This document shows, in pieces, positions 16,186 through 23,457 of a DNA stretch of 37,401 nt. The stretch lies in IMG/VR virus record IMGVR_UViG_3300042565_001917, positions 1-37,401 of that record; one strand, 5' to 3'. Made by a program: the position numbers and the translations under genes. A model generated the notes under the pieces. It ran no database searches and had not been told where the DNA came from. It saw only the letters and a list, made by a program, of their open reading frames with translations. Each line of letters starts with the position of its first letter. The first letter of the stretch is position 1. Origin of the DNA: a virus.

Positions 16186-16641
16186 TCAGAACGCCGCAGT
16201 AGAGAAGACTCCGATTCGGATCCACTGACCCGCAGAGCCGTTGATCGTCTCTCGTTCCATGATTCGACCGACGCGGATGTCATTCGTCGCGACCGTCGAG
16301 GTGGTGACGCCGCTGTCGTCGATCATCACAGCATCGAGTCCGACAGCGCCGCCGGTCCACGTGCCAGAGACCTCGAGAACGAACTCCTCATGATCGAACT
16401 CGAACTCGTACACGGCGCCTGCGACCGATGCGCCAGGGAGGCCAGCGGCGTTGACGCTGCCAGTCTTCGCGATGCCAGCGATGCGGAGACCCGCAGTGTC
16501 CGACGCGAGCACGAGAAGCCCAGTCGAGTTGTACGCCAGAATGGAGCCTCGGAAGAAGATCGTGCCAGTGGCCGCTACGGCCTTCCCATCACGGCCGGGT
16601 CCGCGCCGGAATCGCTGCTTGTCTGCGGTGAGATTTGCCAT
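16186..16641 (-). CDS. Capsid decoration/head protein, 151 aa
   Basis: A beta-rich protein between the protease and the capsid gene, the normal site for a head decoration protein. It opens MANLTADKQRFRRGPGRDGK and shows strand-Gly alternation (GTIFFRGSILAYNSTGLLV). The family is not certain; it resembles DUF2190/decoration proteins that stabilise capsids. GAGGAG lies eight bases before ATG 16641, fitting high expression. No enzymatic motif. Confidence 0.7.
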   Translation of the reverse strand: MANLTADKQRFRRGPGRDGKAVAATGTIFFRGSILAYNSTGLLVLASDTAGLRIAGIAKTGSVNAAGLPGASVAGAVYEFEFDHEEFVLEVSGTWTGGAVGLDAVMIDDSGVTTSTVATNDIRVGRIMERETINGSAGQWIRIGVFSTAAF

Positions 16642-16660
16642 GTTCTATTCTCCTCGGTGA

Positions 16661-18031
16661 TCACTTGATCGAAGCCGAGGCGCGCTCGGCAGAGTCCTTG
16701 TCGAGCACGAGTCGGAGAAGCCGCCTCGCCTCATCGCTTGCGTTGGAGCTAGAGCCGCGCGGCTCGACAGCGGGACGCGGCGCAGACTTGCTCTCAGACG
16801 AAGACGACACCCGGTGTCGCATCGCAGGCATGAGCGCAAGAGCATCGCGCGCAGCGGACATGTCGCGCTCCGCGACAGCCAGCCAGTGTCCACGGCTGCT
16901 CGCCGCGATTCGGCCAGACCGAACCGCAGAGTCCACCAGCTCGGCGCGCGCAGAAGCAGCCTTTTGCGACTCGAGCTCAGAGTCGCTCGGACGCGATTCG
17001 AGATCGCTCGCCATCGAAGAGGCCGCGAGCTGGAGAGCCTCGACGCGTGCCTCGAGCGCGGCGACCTTGCGGCGCATCTCGACGACGTCCTCTTCCTCCA
17101 TCGACTGGACGGTCTCTTCCTCGGGCGCCTCTTGCTCGCCTTCTGCGGTGAGCGCCTCAAGCGCTTTCTTGCACCGAGCCATCATGTCTTCGCTGCACTC
17201 TGGATCTGCCATGATTGCGTTGATCGCATCGACGGCGATCTTCATCTGCTCTTCCATTCCTGACTCTCCTTCCGCCATCGCGCCGGATGCGATGAGACCA
17301 ACAAGCTCGTCGAGGGTGCCAATGCGATCCACAAGCCCGGCGTCGATCGCAGACGATCCCGTGTAGACAGCGGCCTCGAGGCCGGCGACGTCACTGGCAC
17401 TCATGCTCCTACGCGCCGCGACGTGCTCGAAGAACTGCGACGCCATCGCGTCGACCTGCGACTGCATGGCGAGCACCGCTTCGTCGGTCATCGGCTGAGA
17501 CGAATCGCCGTCGCCTTTTCGCGCGCCACTCGTGATGAGACGGACCTTGACGCCCTCTTTCGCGAGCTGCTCACTAGCATCGACGACAGACGCCACGACA
17601 CCGATGCTCCCAGCGATCCCAGTGGCAGGCGACGTCACAGAGTCGCACGCGGCGGCGAGCGCGTATCCAGCGCTCGCGGCCATGCCGTCGACGTACGCGT
17701 GGAGCTGAACGCCAGCGCGCGAGCACATCGACCGGATCGAGTCGCACGCTTCGAAAAGCCCCGCGACGCACCCTCCTGGCGAGCTGATAGACAGCACGAC
17801 AGCCATCGGCGAAGTGCGAAGCGCCAGCGCCACGCGATCGACGATTGACTCGTACGAATCGAACCAGGGCTGCTCGTGCTGCATGAGCGGGCCGCGGATG
17901 GGCACGATCGCTACAGATCCGTCGATGGTCGCTGTCTTGACCGGAGACTCATCGTCTCGGTCATACGATGCGCCGATCGCAGACGGCATGATCGCAAGCA
18001 CTCCGCTCGGGTGGTATCGAGCGCTCTTCAC
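16661..18031 (-). CDS. S49 (SppA-like) head maturation protease with C-terminal scaffold-like region, 456 aa
   Basis: The N-terminal ~250 residues match S49 serine proteases: S-S-P-G-G (oxyanion region, about 83-87), D-G-M-A-A-S-A-G-Y with predicted nucleophile Ser120, and S-G-A-R-K-G-D with Lys172 as general base. Residues ~258-456 are Glu/Ala-rich coiled coil (VVEMRRKVAALEARVEALQL) and a disordered Ser-rich tail, like the scaffold domains of Mu gpI and lambda C/Nu3. Protease and scaffold are thus in one chain, although an internal start could also make the scaffold alone. AGGAGG lies four bases before GTG 18031. The portal stop overlaps as GTGA. Confidence 0.85.
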   Translation of the reverse strand: MKSARYHPSGVLAIMPSAIGASYDRDDESPVKTATIDGSVAIVPIRGPLMQHEQPWFDSYESIVDRVALALRTSPMAVVLSISSPGGCVAGLFEACDSIRSMCSRAGVQLHAYVDGMAASAGYALAAACDSVTSPATGIAGSIGVVASVVDASEQLAKEGVKVRLITSGARKGDGDSSQPMTDEAVLAMQSQVDAMASQFFEHVAARRSMSASDVAGLEAAVYTGSSAIDAGLVDRIGTLDELVGLIASGAMAEGESGMEEQMKIAVDAINAIMADPECSEDMMARCKKALEALTAEGEQEAPEEETVQSMEEEDVVEMRRKVAALEARVEALQLAASSMASDLESRPSDSELESQKAASARAELVDSAVRSGRIAASSRGHWLAVAERDMSAARDALALMPAMRHRVSSSSESKSAPRPAVEPRGSSSNASDEARRLLRLVLDKDSAERASASIK

Positions 18032-19545
18032 GTGGCCTCCTGTAGCTGCTGGTCAGTCGCCGCAGTGTCTTCCTTCGTGGGGACGTCGGGAGTCATCCTC
18101 GGAGTCGCGTAGACCATTTGATCGACGACATTGGGATCGAGGCCAGGAATCGACACGAGGATCACCTGCTTTGCCGCGTCGGCTGGAAGCGTCCCTGCGT
18201 AGACCTTTTCGAGCACGCCGACGAGCGCCGCGACTTGCGCGCCATTCAGAGCAGTCGCGGTGTCGGCGCTCACCGGCGCATCGGCCTCGGGAGTCGGTGA
18301 CAAGCCCTTTTGGAAATCGCGCATGAGCTGCGCTCCAAGGTCGCCGCCGACAGGCGCTAGACCCTGTCGCGCCCTCACCTCGTCGACAGTGTAGATGGCC
18401 GCGGAATCGCCAACGATTTCTTGGCGTTTCGCTGCAATCGACCATCGAAGCCTCGGAGTCGGCGGGACGATTCCGTTCCACCGAGATGCGTTGATCGCGA
18501 CCGCCGGCGTGATGAGATCACGCTCCCACGTCACCGCCAGCGCGCGCTCGTCTTTGAGCACGCGAGCATCGACCGTCGCTCCCTTGCGCGTCTCTACCGC
18601 CGCATACGATCCGACGCGAGTCGGGTCTGCGAGGTCGGTCATTCCGAGGAGAGCTTTCGCAATACCGCGATTGCACTCGGCGATGAGATTGCTCCACGTG
18701 CCGCCATCTTTCACGGTGCTCTCGAGGAGCTGAATCGTGGTGTCCCTGTCGATGACGGCGCCGTGGTCCTGCGCAAGCTCCTCAAGATACTCACGCGCTG
18801 CGGCGCGCGCGCTTGCGTCGCCACCGCGTGCGATCGTCGCGACCTTCATCGGATAGGCAAATTGCTCGGCTCCAGACACGCCGTATTGAACAGCCCAGCT
18901 CTTGAAGAGGTAAAGCCACATCACGGCTCGAAGAACGCCGCCAGTGGGATACCCAGGCAGTGCCCTCGGCTCGTGCACAAGCCAGCGGCCGGGCTCTAGC
19001 TCATAACCATCGGTGCGATACGGGTACTCGTCGCCGAGGTCCATGATGCGAGGAAGCCACTGCGGGTCATAGCAAAAGCGCCGCAAATGCAGCCACTCGA
19101 GAGACACCGGCACTAGCCCGGCGCTCGTCTCGTCATACACGATCTCGTGTACCGCGAGGCCCTTGCCGATAGCGTCGAGACTCTCGTGCGCGTACCTCGA
19201 AGTTGGCATCGACCGAAGCCAGCTATCTACCCAAGCAGCGCAGTCGTCTGCGAGCGCGTCCCGTGCGGAGTCGCCGGTAGGCACTCCAGGCTCGACGATG
19301 ATCTCCGCACCGGAGATCACGGATAGTCGGCTCTCGTACGTCGCGAGGATATCTGGATCTCGCTGTAGCATCCGGTCGCAGAGATCCGCCCAGTCGATGA
19401 GTCTGCCTTGCTCGAGGTCGACCTGAATAGCGGTGAGCGTCTCTGGCTGTAGCGCCGCAAAGCGCGTAGCCATCGCTCCACGATCACGACGCGTCGAAGA
19501 CGTGGTCTTGCCACGCGTCGTTTCGGAAGCCTTCAGTCGAGCCAC
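18028..19545 (-). CDS. Portal protein, Mu gp29-like (DUF935), 505 aa
   Basis: The protein matches the Mu gp29/DUF935 portal family: C-D-R-M-L-Q-R-D-P-D-I-L-A-T near residue 60, E-S-R-L-S-V-I-S-G-A shortly after, W-L-H-L-R-R-F (about 148), and a C-terminal region with A-V-E-T-R-K. Portals form the dodecameric ring through which TerL pumps DNA. The annotated start (GTG 19545) lacks a good Shine-Dalgarno. ATG 19473 gives a 481-residue form starting MATRFAALQPETL and has GGAG close upstream, so the start may be there. Confidence 0.85.
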   Translation of the reverse strand: MARLKASETTRGKTTSSTRRDRGAMATRFAALQPETLTAIQVDLEQGRLIDWADLCDRMLQRDPDILATYESRLSVISGAEIIVEPGVPTGDSARDALADDCAAWVDSWLRSMPTSRYAHESLDAIGKGLAVHEIVYDETSAGLVPVSLEWLHLRRFCYDPQWLPRIMDLGDEYPYRTDGYELEPGRWLVHEPRALPGYPTGGVLRAVMWLYLFKSWAVQYGVSGAEQFAYPMKVATIARGGDASARAAAREYLEELAQDHGAVIDRDTTIQLLESTVKDGGTWSNLIAECNRGIAKALLGMTDLADPTRVGSYAAVETRKGATVDARVLKDERALAVTWERDLITPAVAINASRWNGIVPPTPRLRWSIAAKRQEIVGDSAAIYTVDEVRARQGLAPVGGDLGAQLMRDFQKGLSPTPEADAPVSADTATALNGAQVAALVGVLEKVYAGTLPADAAKQVILVSIPGLDPNVVDQMVYATPRMTPDVPTKEDTAATDQQLQEAT

Positions 19546-19598
19546 ACGCCTAGCGGTACACGCATGTCAGTCGAGCGCCATAGGACAGTCACGGCATG

Positions 19599-21110
19599 TC
19601 ACGTATACATTCCAGTGCCTCGACCGCGCGCCCTCGCTCTTGCATCCGCGGCGGGCTTGAGTCCCGTCGGCGGACCGTGCTCTGTAGAGTGCTCGAGCAC
19701 CGTCGACCTCGCGGCCTCGTCGAATGCGGCGACAATAGCGTCGACGAGATCGTCGCTGTCGCCGTCGAGTCCAGTGAATCTTGATAGTTGATTCACTAGC
19801 TCTTCCGCGTGCCTCAGTGATCTGAGCACTCTGACTTTGCCACTATTCCACGCAGCGGCGAATGGCTGCGCACGACCCCACTTGTCCTCAGTAGCTTTGA
19901 CCTGACGAAGATACGCCGGGAATGTGCCGTGGCTTGCAAGCAGATCCGCAATTGAGCTTTCACCGCCTCCGGTGTACCAGCGGAAAGGCGCGCCGTGCCA
20001 CCGGCGCTGCATCGAGTGCAGACGACGCGCAAAGCCAAGCTCGTGATCACCGTAGTCAGTGCGGCGATCTGTGATGAGCTCTCGCGCCCACTCGATGTCG
20101 ACGACGTAGTAGACGCCGAGCGGATCTTTCGCGAGCATCACCGCTGCCTGATGATCCGATCGGCTCTTTGCAGTCCGCGCGAGGTCGACGCCGCCCGAGT
20201 ACGTAGCCTCCGTGGGCGCATCGCTGGCCCACATAGCAGGGCCAAAAAGAGCGCCGCCTTTAGGCCTTGGCGAGCCTTGGTATAGACTTGCCCACGCGTA
20301 CGGGCCGAGTCTGTCTTCGATGGAGCGCAGCCTCTCAATAGGCCACAGCGCAGGCGCAAGCGCTTCTCCAGACTCAGATATCGCGGGGAGATTGATGAGC
20401 TTGAAAGGGCGTGGGTTGTCCTCGCCTTGTCGTGTCATCACGCCGATGAGATCGTCCTCGTGCCATCGAGTGTGGACGATGACGTGCGATGTTCCCCGAG
20501 GTAGCTGTCGAGTGTAGATATCGTCGCGGTATCCCGTGTTGACCGTGTCTCTCTCTAGCGGTGACTCCGCGCTTTTTCTCGACCGGTGCGGGTCATCGAC
20601 GATGATGAGATCGAAACCGTCTCCGGTAGGAGGGCCGGTAATGCCGCACGCTTTCACGGCGCCGCCGCCTGCGGTAGTCCACTCGCTAGCAGTCTGGACT
20701 TCGCCGAGCGGGATCAATCGCTTGCGCGCCATTGTGCGCATCGCGCGAGTTTGCTTGACCGCCATTCGCGCGCCGAAAGAGCAGTACAGCACGCGCATGT
20801 CTGGGCGCTGCTCTAGTAGCCAGACTATCCAGTGGACGATCGTTGTGGTCTTCCCGTGTCGCGGTGGCACGGAGACACACAGTTCAATCGTCTCGCCCTT
20901 CGCTACTCTCTCGAGCTGCTCTATCAGCGGCGCCAGATGCACCGGGTCTTTCAGGCCAGGAGTCGTGCGCACCATCCACTCCCGCAGCGGTGGCGCCTCT
21001 CGCGCGAGCAGGCTTGCGTCCGCCCTTCTTGCCGCGCGCTCGCGGGCTTGTCGCGCTCCCTCGACCAGACGCCTCAGCCGACTCACCCTGCGGAGGGTCG
21101 ACAGGCTCAT
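19599..21110 (-). CDS. terL: Terminase large subunit (DNA packaging ATPase/nuclease), 503 aa
   Basis: Walker A is P-P-R-H-G-K-T-T (82-89), Walker B is F-D-L-I-I-V-D-D-P (167-175), the coupling motif is H-T-R-W-H-E-D-D-L (213-221), and the RNase H-like nuclease shows G-V-D-L-A (Asp309), Asp319 and D-D-L-V-D-A-I (453-459). Length and order fit terminases of the Terminase_6/psiM2-like group. Start ATG 21110 is preferred because the family keeps ~60 residues before Walker A; it overlaps TerS by 227 bases. The product cuts and pumps DNA into the prohead. Confidence 0.9.
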   Translation of the reverse strand: MSLSTLRRVSRLRRLVEGARQARERAARRADASLLAREAPPLREWMVRTTPGLKDPVHLAPLIEQLERVAKGETIELCVSVPPRHGKTTTIVHWIVWLLEQRPDMRVLYCSFGARMAVKQTRAMRTMARKRLIPLGEVQTASEWTTAGGGAVKACGITGPPTGDGFDLIIVDDPHRSRKSAESPLERDTVNTGYRDDIYTRQLPRGTSHVIVHTRWHEDDLIGVMTRQGEDNPRPFKLINLPAISESGEALAPALWPIERLRSIEDRLGPYAWASLYQGSPRPKGGALFGPAMWASDAPTEATYSGGVDLARTAKSRSDHQAAVMLAKDPLGVYYVVDIEWARELITDRRTDYGDHELGFARRLHSMQRRWHGAPFRWYTGGGESSIADLLASHGTFPAYLRQVKATEDKWGRAQPFAAAWNSGKVRVLRSLRHAEELVNQLSRFTGLDGDSDDLVDAIVAAFDEAARSTVLEHSTEHGPPTGLKPAADARARARGRGTGMYT

Positions 21111-21282
21111 CGGCGCCCTGTGGGATCATCGCTTGATAAGACGTGATCTCCGACGCCGCGATCCCCATGATTGACGCGACTTGCTCCGGCGCCATCTCGT
21201 CGAGCCTTTCGCGCAGACTCTCCGAGCACTCCTCGACTAGCGTCCGCATCCGATCGACCCACCGGGTCCTGCTGATAGCCAC
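20884..21282 (-). CDS. terS: Probable terminase small subunit, 132 aa
   Basis: GTG 21282 is preceded by a good Shine-Dalgarno (AGGGGAG, about seven bases). The first ~60 residues are helical (RTRWVDRMRTLVEECSESL, then EQVASIMGIAASEITSYQAM), with a helix-turn-helix look suited to DNA recognition. The rest is Gly/Ala/Arg/Ser-rich and mostly disordered, and overlaps the start of terL in another frame. Position right before terL and the size are the main evidence. TerS recognises the packaging site and loads TerL. Confidence 0.65.
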   Translation of the reverse strand: MAISRTRWVDRMRTLVEECSESLRERLDEMAPEQVASIMGIAASEITSYQAMIPQGADEPVDPPQGESAEASGRGSATSPRARGKKGGRKPARARGATAAGVDGAHDSWPERPGASGAADRAARESSEGRDD

Positions 21283-21562
21283 TGTCCACGATCTCCCCTC
21301 TGATCAGCAGCGCCACCGAGATCCCTGTCTCGCGCGAGATCGCGAGCGCGTGGATGCCGCGCACCGGCTGGCCCTGCGCACACCGCAGGATCGTGCGCCG
21401 AGAGCAACCGATGCGGTCCGCTAGCGCCTGCAGCGTGCACGCACGCGCGGTGAGCCACCGCTGCAGCTGAGTCGGTCGCCGTAGTACCGTGCATGAGCGG
21501 CATACAGCGAGACGCCCTGGACGACGACAGTAAAGACAGTGGATGCCAGTGAGGTGTGCCAC
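21107..21562 (-). CDS. Zinc-finger plus HTH protein at head of late genes, 151 aa
   Basis: The N-terminus has a four-cysteine zinc-binding motif (H-C-L-Y-C-R-R-P...A-V-C-R-S-C). Residues ~30-90 look like an XRE-type HTH: L-Q-A-L-A-D-R-I-G-C-S-R-R-T-I-L-R-C, then a recognition-helix-like segment. After residue ~100 the frame overlaps terS and its sequence looks non-coding, so the functional part is probably ~100 residues. The GTG start has no clear Shine-Dalgarno. An 8-bp inverted repeat begins at the start codon (21554-21593), so autoregulation is possible. It could activate the late genes; this is inference. Confidence 0.55.
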   Translation of the reverse strand: MAHLTGIHCLYCRRPGRLAVCRSCTVLRRPTQLQRWLTARACTLQALADRIGCSRRTILRCAQGQPVRGIHALAISRETGISVALLIRGEIVDSGYQQDPVGRSDADASRGVLGESARKARRDGAGASRVNHGDRGVGDHVLSSDDPTGRR

Positions 21563-21593
21563 GATCGGTAGTGGCTTGTCACGGCTGGCACAC
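21554..21593. promoter_or_regulatory. Inverted repeat GTGTGCCA ... TGGCACAC at start of late unit
   Basis: Perfect 8-base arms lie at 21554-21561 and 21586-21593 with a 24-base spacer, spanning the start codon of the zinc/HTH gene. Forward copies of GTGTGCCAC also occur at 21862-21870, and of TTGTGCCAC at 21852-21860, next to each other. The placement suggests binding sites for a regulator or for TerS, but no direct evidence exists. Confidence 0.4.
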
Positions 21594-21924
21594 TACGGCA
21601 AGCGTGACTGAGTCGGTCGTGGCTCAGAATGGCAAAATATGGGGTAGGAGGGCGGCCTCGCCCGGGGGGGCGGGGGTGCAGGAATTGCGCGCAGATTTTG
21701 CGCGTGACCCAAGCTCCCCGGATTATTGACGAATCTAGGCGCTGCGCTGCTACGCATGCGCCAAGTATCCAACCGTTGCGCCAAAAAAATGACGCCCGGC
21801 GGTTTCCCGTCGAGCGTTCTCTTGTCTTGCTTTGCTAATACAGCGGCAACGTTGTGCCACCGTGTGCCACTCACGTCGAGCTGGCGCAGGGCGCAGTGCC
21901 CCGTCCAGTCCTCTCCTCGCTGCG
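21563..21924. other. 362-base intergenic region between early and late minus-strand genes
   Basis: No convincing gene is seen; the minus-strand frame 21593-21874 and the plus-strand frames have no protein character. The region holds a strong minus-strand terminator (21783-21817), GTGTGCCAC-like repeats, and a GC-rich run of C and G around 21660-21675. It also holds the inverted repeat CGCGCA-gattt-TGCGCG near 21690-21705 and AT-rich tracts around 21630-21640. It probably contains the late promoter and perhaps a packaging site, but I could not identify a sigma70 promoter with confidence. Confidence 0.6.
21783..21817 (-). terminator. Rho-independent terminator closing the early minus-strand operon
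   Basis: On the minus strand the stem ACGCTCGACGG / CCGCCGGGCGT (11 positions: nine Watson-Crick, one G-T, one mismatch) closes a four-base GAAA loop and is followed by CATTTTTTT. It lies 108 bases after the 79-codon gene and before the late genes, so it separates the early/middle transcript from the late transcript. It is one of the two clearest terminators in the window. Confidence 0.8.
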
Positions 21925-22164
21925 CTACTCGACGCTGCTATGCGCGGATAGCTCCGACGCTAGCGCTGCTGCTAGCGCCGCAGCGCTAGCCTCGTCGCTC
22001 TCCCACCGCGCTCTCCACGCGAGCGATACGCTACCGTCCTCCGCGACGTCTCGCACGATGATCGCGCGTGCGCCTACGTAGCGTCGCAGCGGATGCGCGG
22101 CGTCTAGGTCGCGCCACGCGTCTACGTCGCTGTCAGCGTGCACCGAGCGTCTAGCTACTACCAT
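21925..22164 (-). CDS. Small acidic protein of unknown function, 79 aa
   Basis: Starts at ATG 22164 with AGGGG eight bases upstream. The N-terminus is Asp/Arg-rich (MVVARRSVHADSDVDAWRD), the middle strand-like (YVGARAIIVRDV...VSLAWRARW) and the end an Ala/Ser-rich helix. I do not recognise it. It is the last gene before the strong terminator and has its own untranslated leader. A small host-takeover protein is possible but unproven. Confidence 0.55.
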   Translation of the reverse strand: MVVARRSVHADSDVDAWRDLDAAHPLRRYVGARAIIVRDVAEDGSVSLAWRARWESDEASAAALAAALASELSAHSSVE

Positions 22165-22642
22165 CGTCTATACCCCTATTAGCCTTCATATCGTAGCAGT
22201 TGCGTTAGCGCTACGAGCACAGGACGCAATACGCCGCCCGCCCGGCGAGCCCCCGCTCGGCCTCTGCTGCGTCGTCTCGCTCTGGACCCGGCCCGCGGCA
22301 TCACAGAGCGGCCGACTAGCGCCGCATGCGCCGGTCGCGTCCCGGCTCTATACTCGCATCCCCGTCCCTGTGTCAGCTCGCGCTGAGCGCGATTATCCCG
22401 CGACGGTCTACCGCCGGGGGTCCGGGCTACTCTCCGAGCTCGAGGCCGCCCCCATGACTGAGCGTAGGGCGAGACGAGCCCGGCAGAGATCCCACGTGCC
22501 GCTATATGCGATCCCAGCGGGTACCGGATGTGCGGGGCGCCGGATCGGCACAGACACCACGTGTGTCCGCTGTCGCAGTCCGGCGCTAGTCCGCTGGGTC
22601 GTCGGGGACCCCGCCGAGCGGATGACGCCCGGCCCGACGATG
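22165..22642. other. 478-base stretch without a firm gene
   Basis: Both strands have short open frames here and neither is convincing. The minus frame 22408-22668 overlaps the RHH gene. The plus frame from ATG 22454 is listed separately at low confidence. The inverted repeat CGTAGC ... GCTACG occurs at about 22193-22216. TATACT, a good -10 hexamer for plus-strand transcription, lies at about 22346-22351 but without a clear -35. This may be a promoter-rich control region between small early genes. Confidence 0.5.
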
Positions 22643-22684
22643 CTACCGTGCCAGCGCGCCGACGTCAAGTGCGCGGCGCACTAG
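22454..22684 (+). CDS. Possible small plus-strand protein, 76 aa
   Basis: ATG 22454 has GAGG eight bases upstream. The frame contains L-Y-A-I-P-A-G-T-G-C, C-V-R-C and a final cysteine, which might form a small zinc-binding protein. It would be the only plus-strand gene in the long minus-strand early block and overlaps the 3' end of the RHH gene. TATACT upstream could be a -10 element. It could also be chance; treat as a hypothesis. Confidence 0.25.
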   Translation: MTERRARRARQRSHVPLYAIPAGTGCAGRRIGTDTTCVRCRSPALVRWVVGDPAERMTPGPTMLPCQRADVKCAAH

Positions 22685-22816
22685 CGCAGCGACAGTGACT
22701 CCGCGCGACTCCGCGCACGCACGCAGCGCGTCCAGCTCGCGCTGCGTGAGGCGCACTCGGAGCTCGACTTCACGCGGCTCCTTGAGCCGCGGGCGCCCTC
22801 GCTTCGGCGCGCTCAC
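22643..22816 (-). CDS. Ribbon-helix-helix DNA-binding protein, 57 aa
   Basis: GTG 22816 overlaps the stop of the upstream gene as GTGA, which rejects the long upstream frame. After a basic arm (SAPKRGRPRLKEPREVELRV) comes a strand/helix/helix pattern (RLTQRELDALRACAESRGV, then TVAALVRRALDVG) matching the RHH fold of small repressors such as Arc and CopG. It is a likely transcriptional regulator of early genes. The operators may be the palindromes in the nearby promoter cassettes (23.35-23.82 kb), but this is only proximity. Confidence 0.75.
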   Translation of the reverse strand: MSAPKRGRPRLKEPREVELRVRLTQRELDALRACAESRGVTVAALVRRALDVGALAR

Positions 22817-23010
22817 GCGGACTCGCACGCCGCGCATGCCACGTCGATGTCGGCGAGGAAGGCCGCCGGCGTCATCGAGAGCGCATTCGCGGCGTCCTCG
22901 ACGCTCGCGTAGCCTGCATCGCGCACGTACGCGAGGATCGCCTCGTCGCGCGTCGCGCCCTCGTAGCTCCCCATCGCCTGATCTCCCGCCGTGATCGTGT
23001 AGCTGGTCAT
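22813..23010 (-). CDS. Small protein of unknown function, 65 aa
   Basis: ATG 23010 is chosen because GGAGGAG lies eight bases before it; a longer frame begins at 23034. The product MTSYTITAGDQAMGSYEGAT continues as an acidic helical protein with ALSMTPAAFLADID and a C-terminal C-x-x-C (ACAACESA). Its end overlaps the RHH gene start, so the two are probably translated together, a pairing that could suit a regulator-partner or toxin-antitoxin-like arrangement, but no such function is shown. Confidence 0.65.
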   Translation of the reverse strand: MTSYTITAGDQAMGSYEGATRDEAILAYVRDAGYASVEDAANALSMTPAAFLADIDVACAACESA

Positions 23011-23094
23011 CTTCGTATCTCCTCCGCGCGGCACTGTACCGCGATGCGCCCTGCCGGTAGCGAGCCGGTCCCGATCCGCTCGGGGCGCTGTCGA

Positions 23095-23307
23095 TCATCG
23101 CCAGTCGTCGTGTCCGCCGATCTCCTGTACCAGACCTCCCGATCGCCTGGCGGTAGCGATGTCGAGCGACGAGAAGCGCACCCCGTCGATGTAGACATCG
23201 ATCGACTCGACGCCCGCGGCGATCATCGCCAGCGCGAGGGCGCGCATGTCCGCGGCGCGCGTGATGCAGTAGTCGACTCCATGAAGCGTAGCGATCGGCA
23301 TCGTCAT
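23095..23307 (-). CDS. Small early protein, 70 aa, under duplicated promoter cassette
   Basis: Starts at ATG 23307 or at the next ATG, 23301, which has better spacing to the AGGAG. It is short and compact (MPIATLHGVDYCITRAADMR, then LALAMIAAGVESIDVYIDG). No known family. It is preceded by its own sigma70-like promoter (23346-23376) that resembles the promoter of the 89-codon gene (23776-23803), so it is a separately controlled early gene. Confidence 0.6.
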   Translation of the reverse strand: MTMPIATLHGVDYCITRAADMRALALAMIAAGVESIDVYIDGVRFSSLDIATARRSGGLVQEIGGHDDWR

Positions 23308-23345
23308 TTCTCCTCGCGTCGGGCTCCGTGCCCGCCGTCATGAGT

Positions 23346-23376
23346 ACTATATATGTCGCGGCGTTTATCTTTGCAA
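23346..23376 (-). promoter_or_regulatory. Sigma70-like promoter, cassette 1
   Basis: Minus strand: -35 TTGCAA (23376-23371), 17-base spacer, -10 TATATA (23353-23348), or TATAGT (23351-23346) with a 19-base spacer. A TCGTCGCGACG(G) site lies just upstream of the -35 and a related GTCGCGGCG lies within the spacer. The leader carries the palindrome CGGGC-ACGGA-GCCCG before the AGGAG of the 70-codon gene. Confidence 0.6.
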
Positions 23377-23379
23377 GCC

Positions 23380-23424
23380 GTCGCGACGATTATTTTTCAA
23401 CTATTCTGCAAGTGTCCGAAAACA
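23380..23424. repeat. Direct repeat unit 1 of the promoter cassettes (with 3' remnant of an HTH gene)
   Basis: This ~45-base unit is a diverged copy of 23806-23850 (about three-quarters of positions identical). On the minus strand it reads as the tail F-S-D-T-C-R-I-V-E-K-stop followed by TCGTCGCG, mirroring F-P-E-T-Y-K-V-V-E-K-stop at the end of the 199-codon gene. It looks like a duplicated gene end plus control region rather than a live gene. Confidence 0.65.
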
Positions 23425-23429
23425 CTGGG

Positions 23430-23457
23430 AACTGGGGCCCTTGCGGGCCCCTCAGTT
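23430..23457 (-). terminator. Hairpin after the 89-codon gene, possible terminator
   Basis: On the minus strand GGGGCCC and GGGCCCC form a seven-bp GC stem around a four-base loop, extended by AACT/AGTT past a two-base bulge. It begins immediately after the stop of the 89-codon gene (23458). The following T content is weak (GTGTTTTC), so termination may be partial. Confidence 0.45.

Noticed and set aside
21593-21874. Minus-strand 93-residue frame in the early/late gap
   Set aside because: Pro/Arg low-quality sequence, no ribosome binding site, and it spans the intrinsic terminator.
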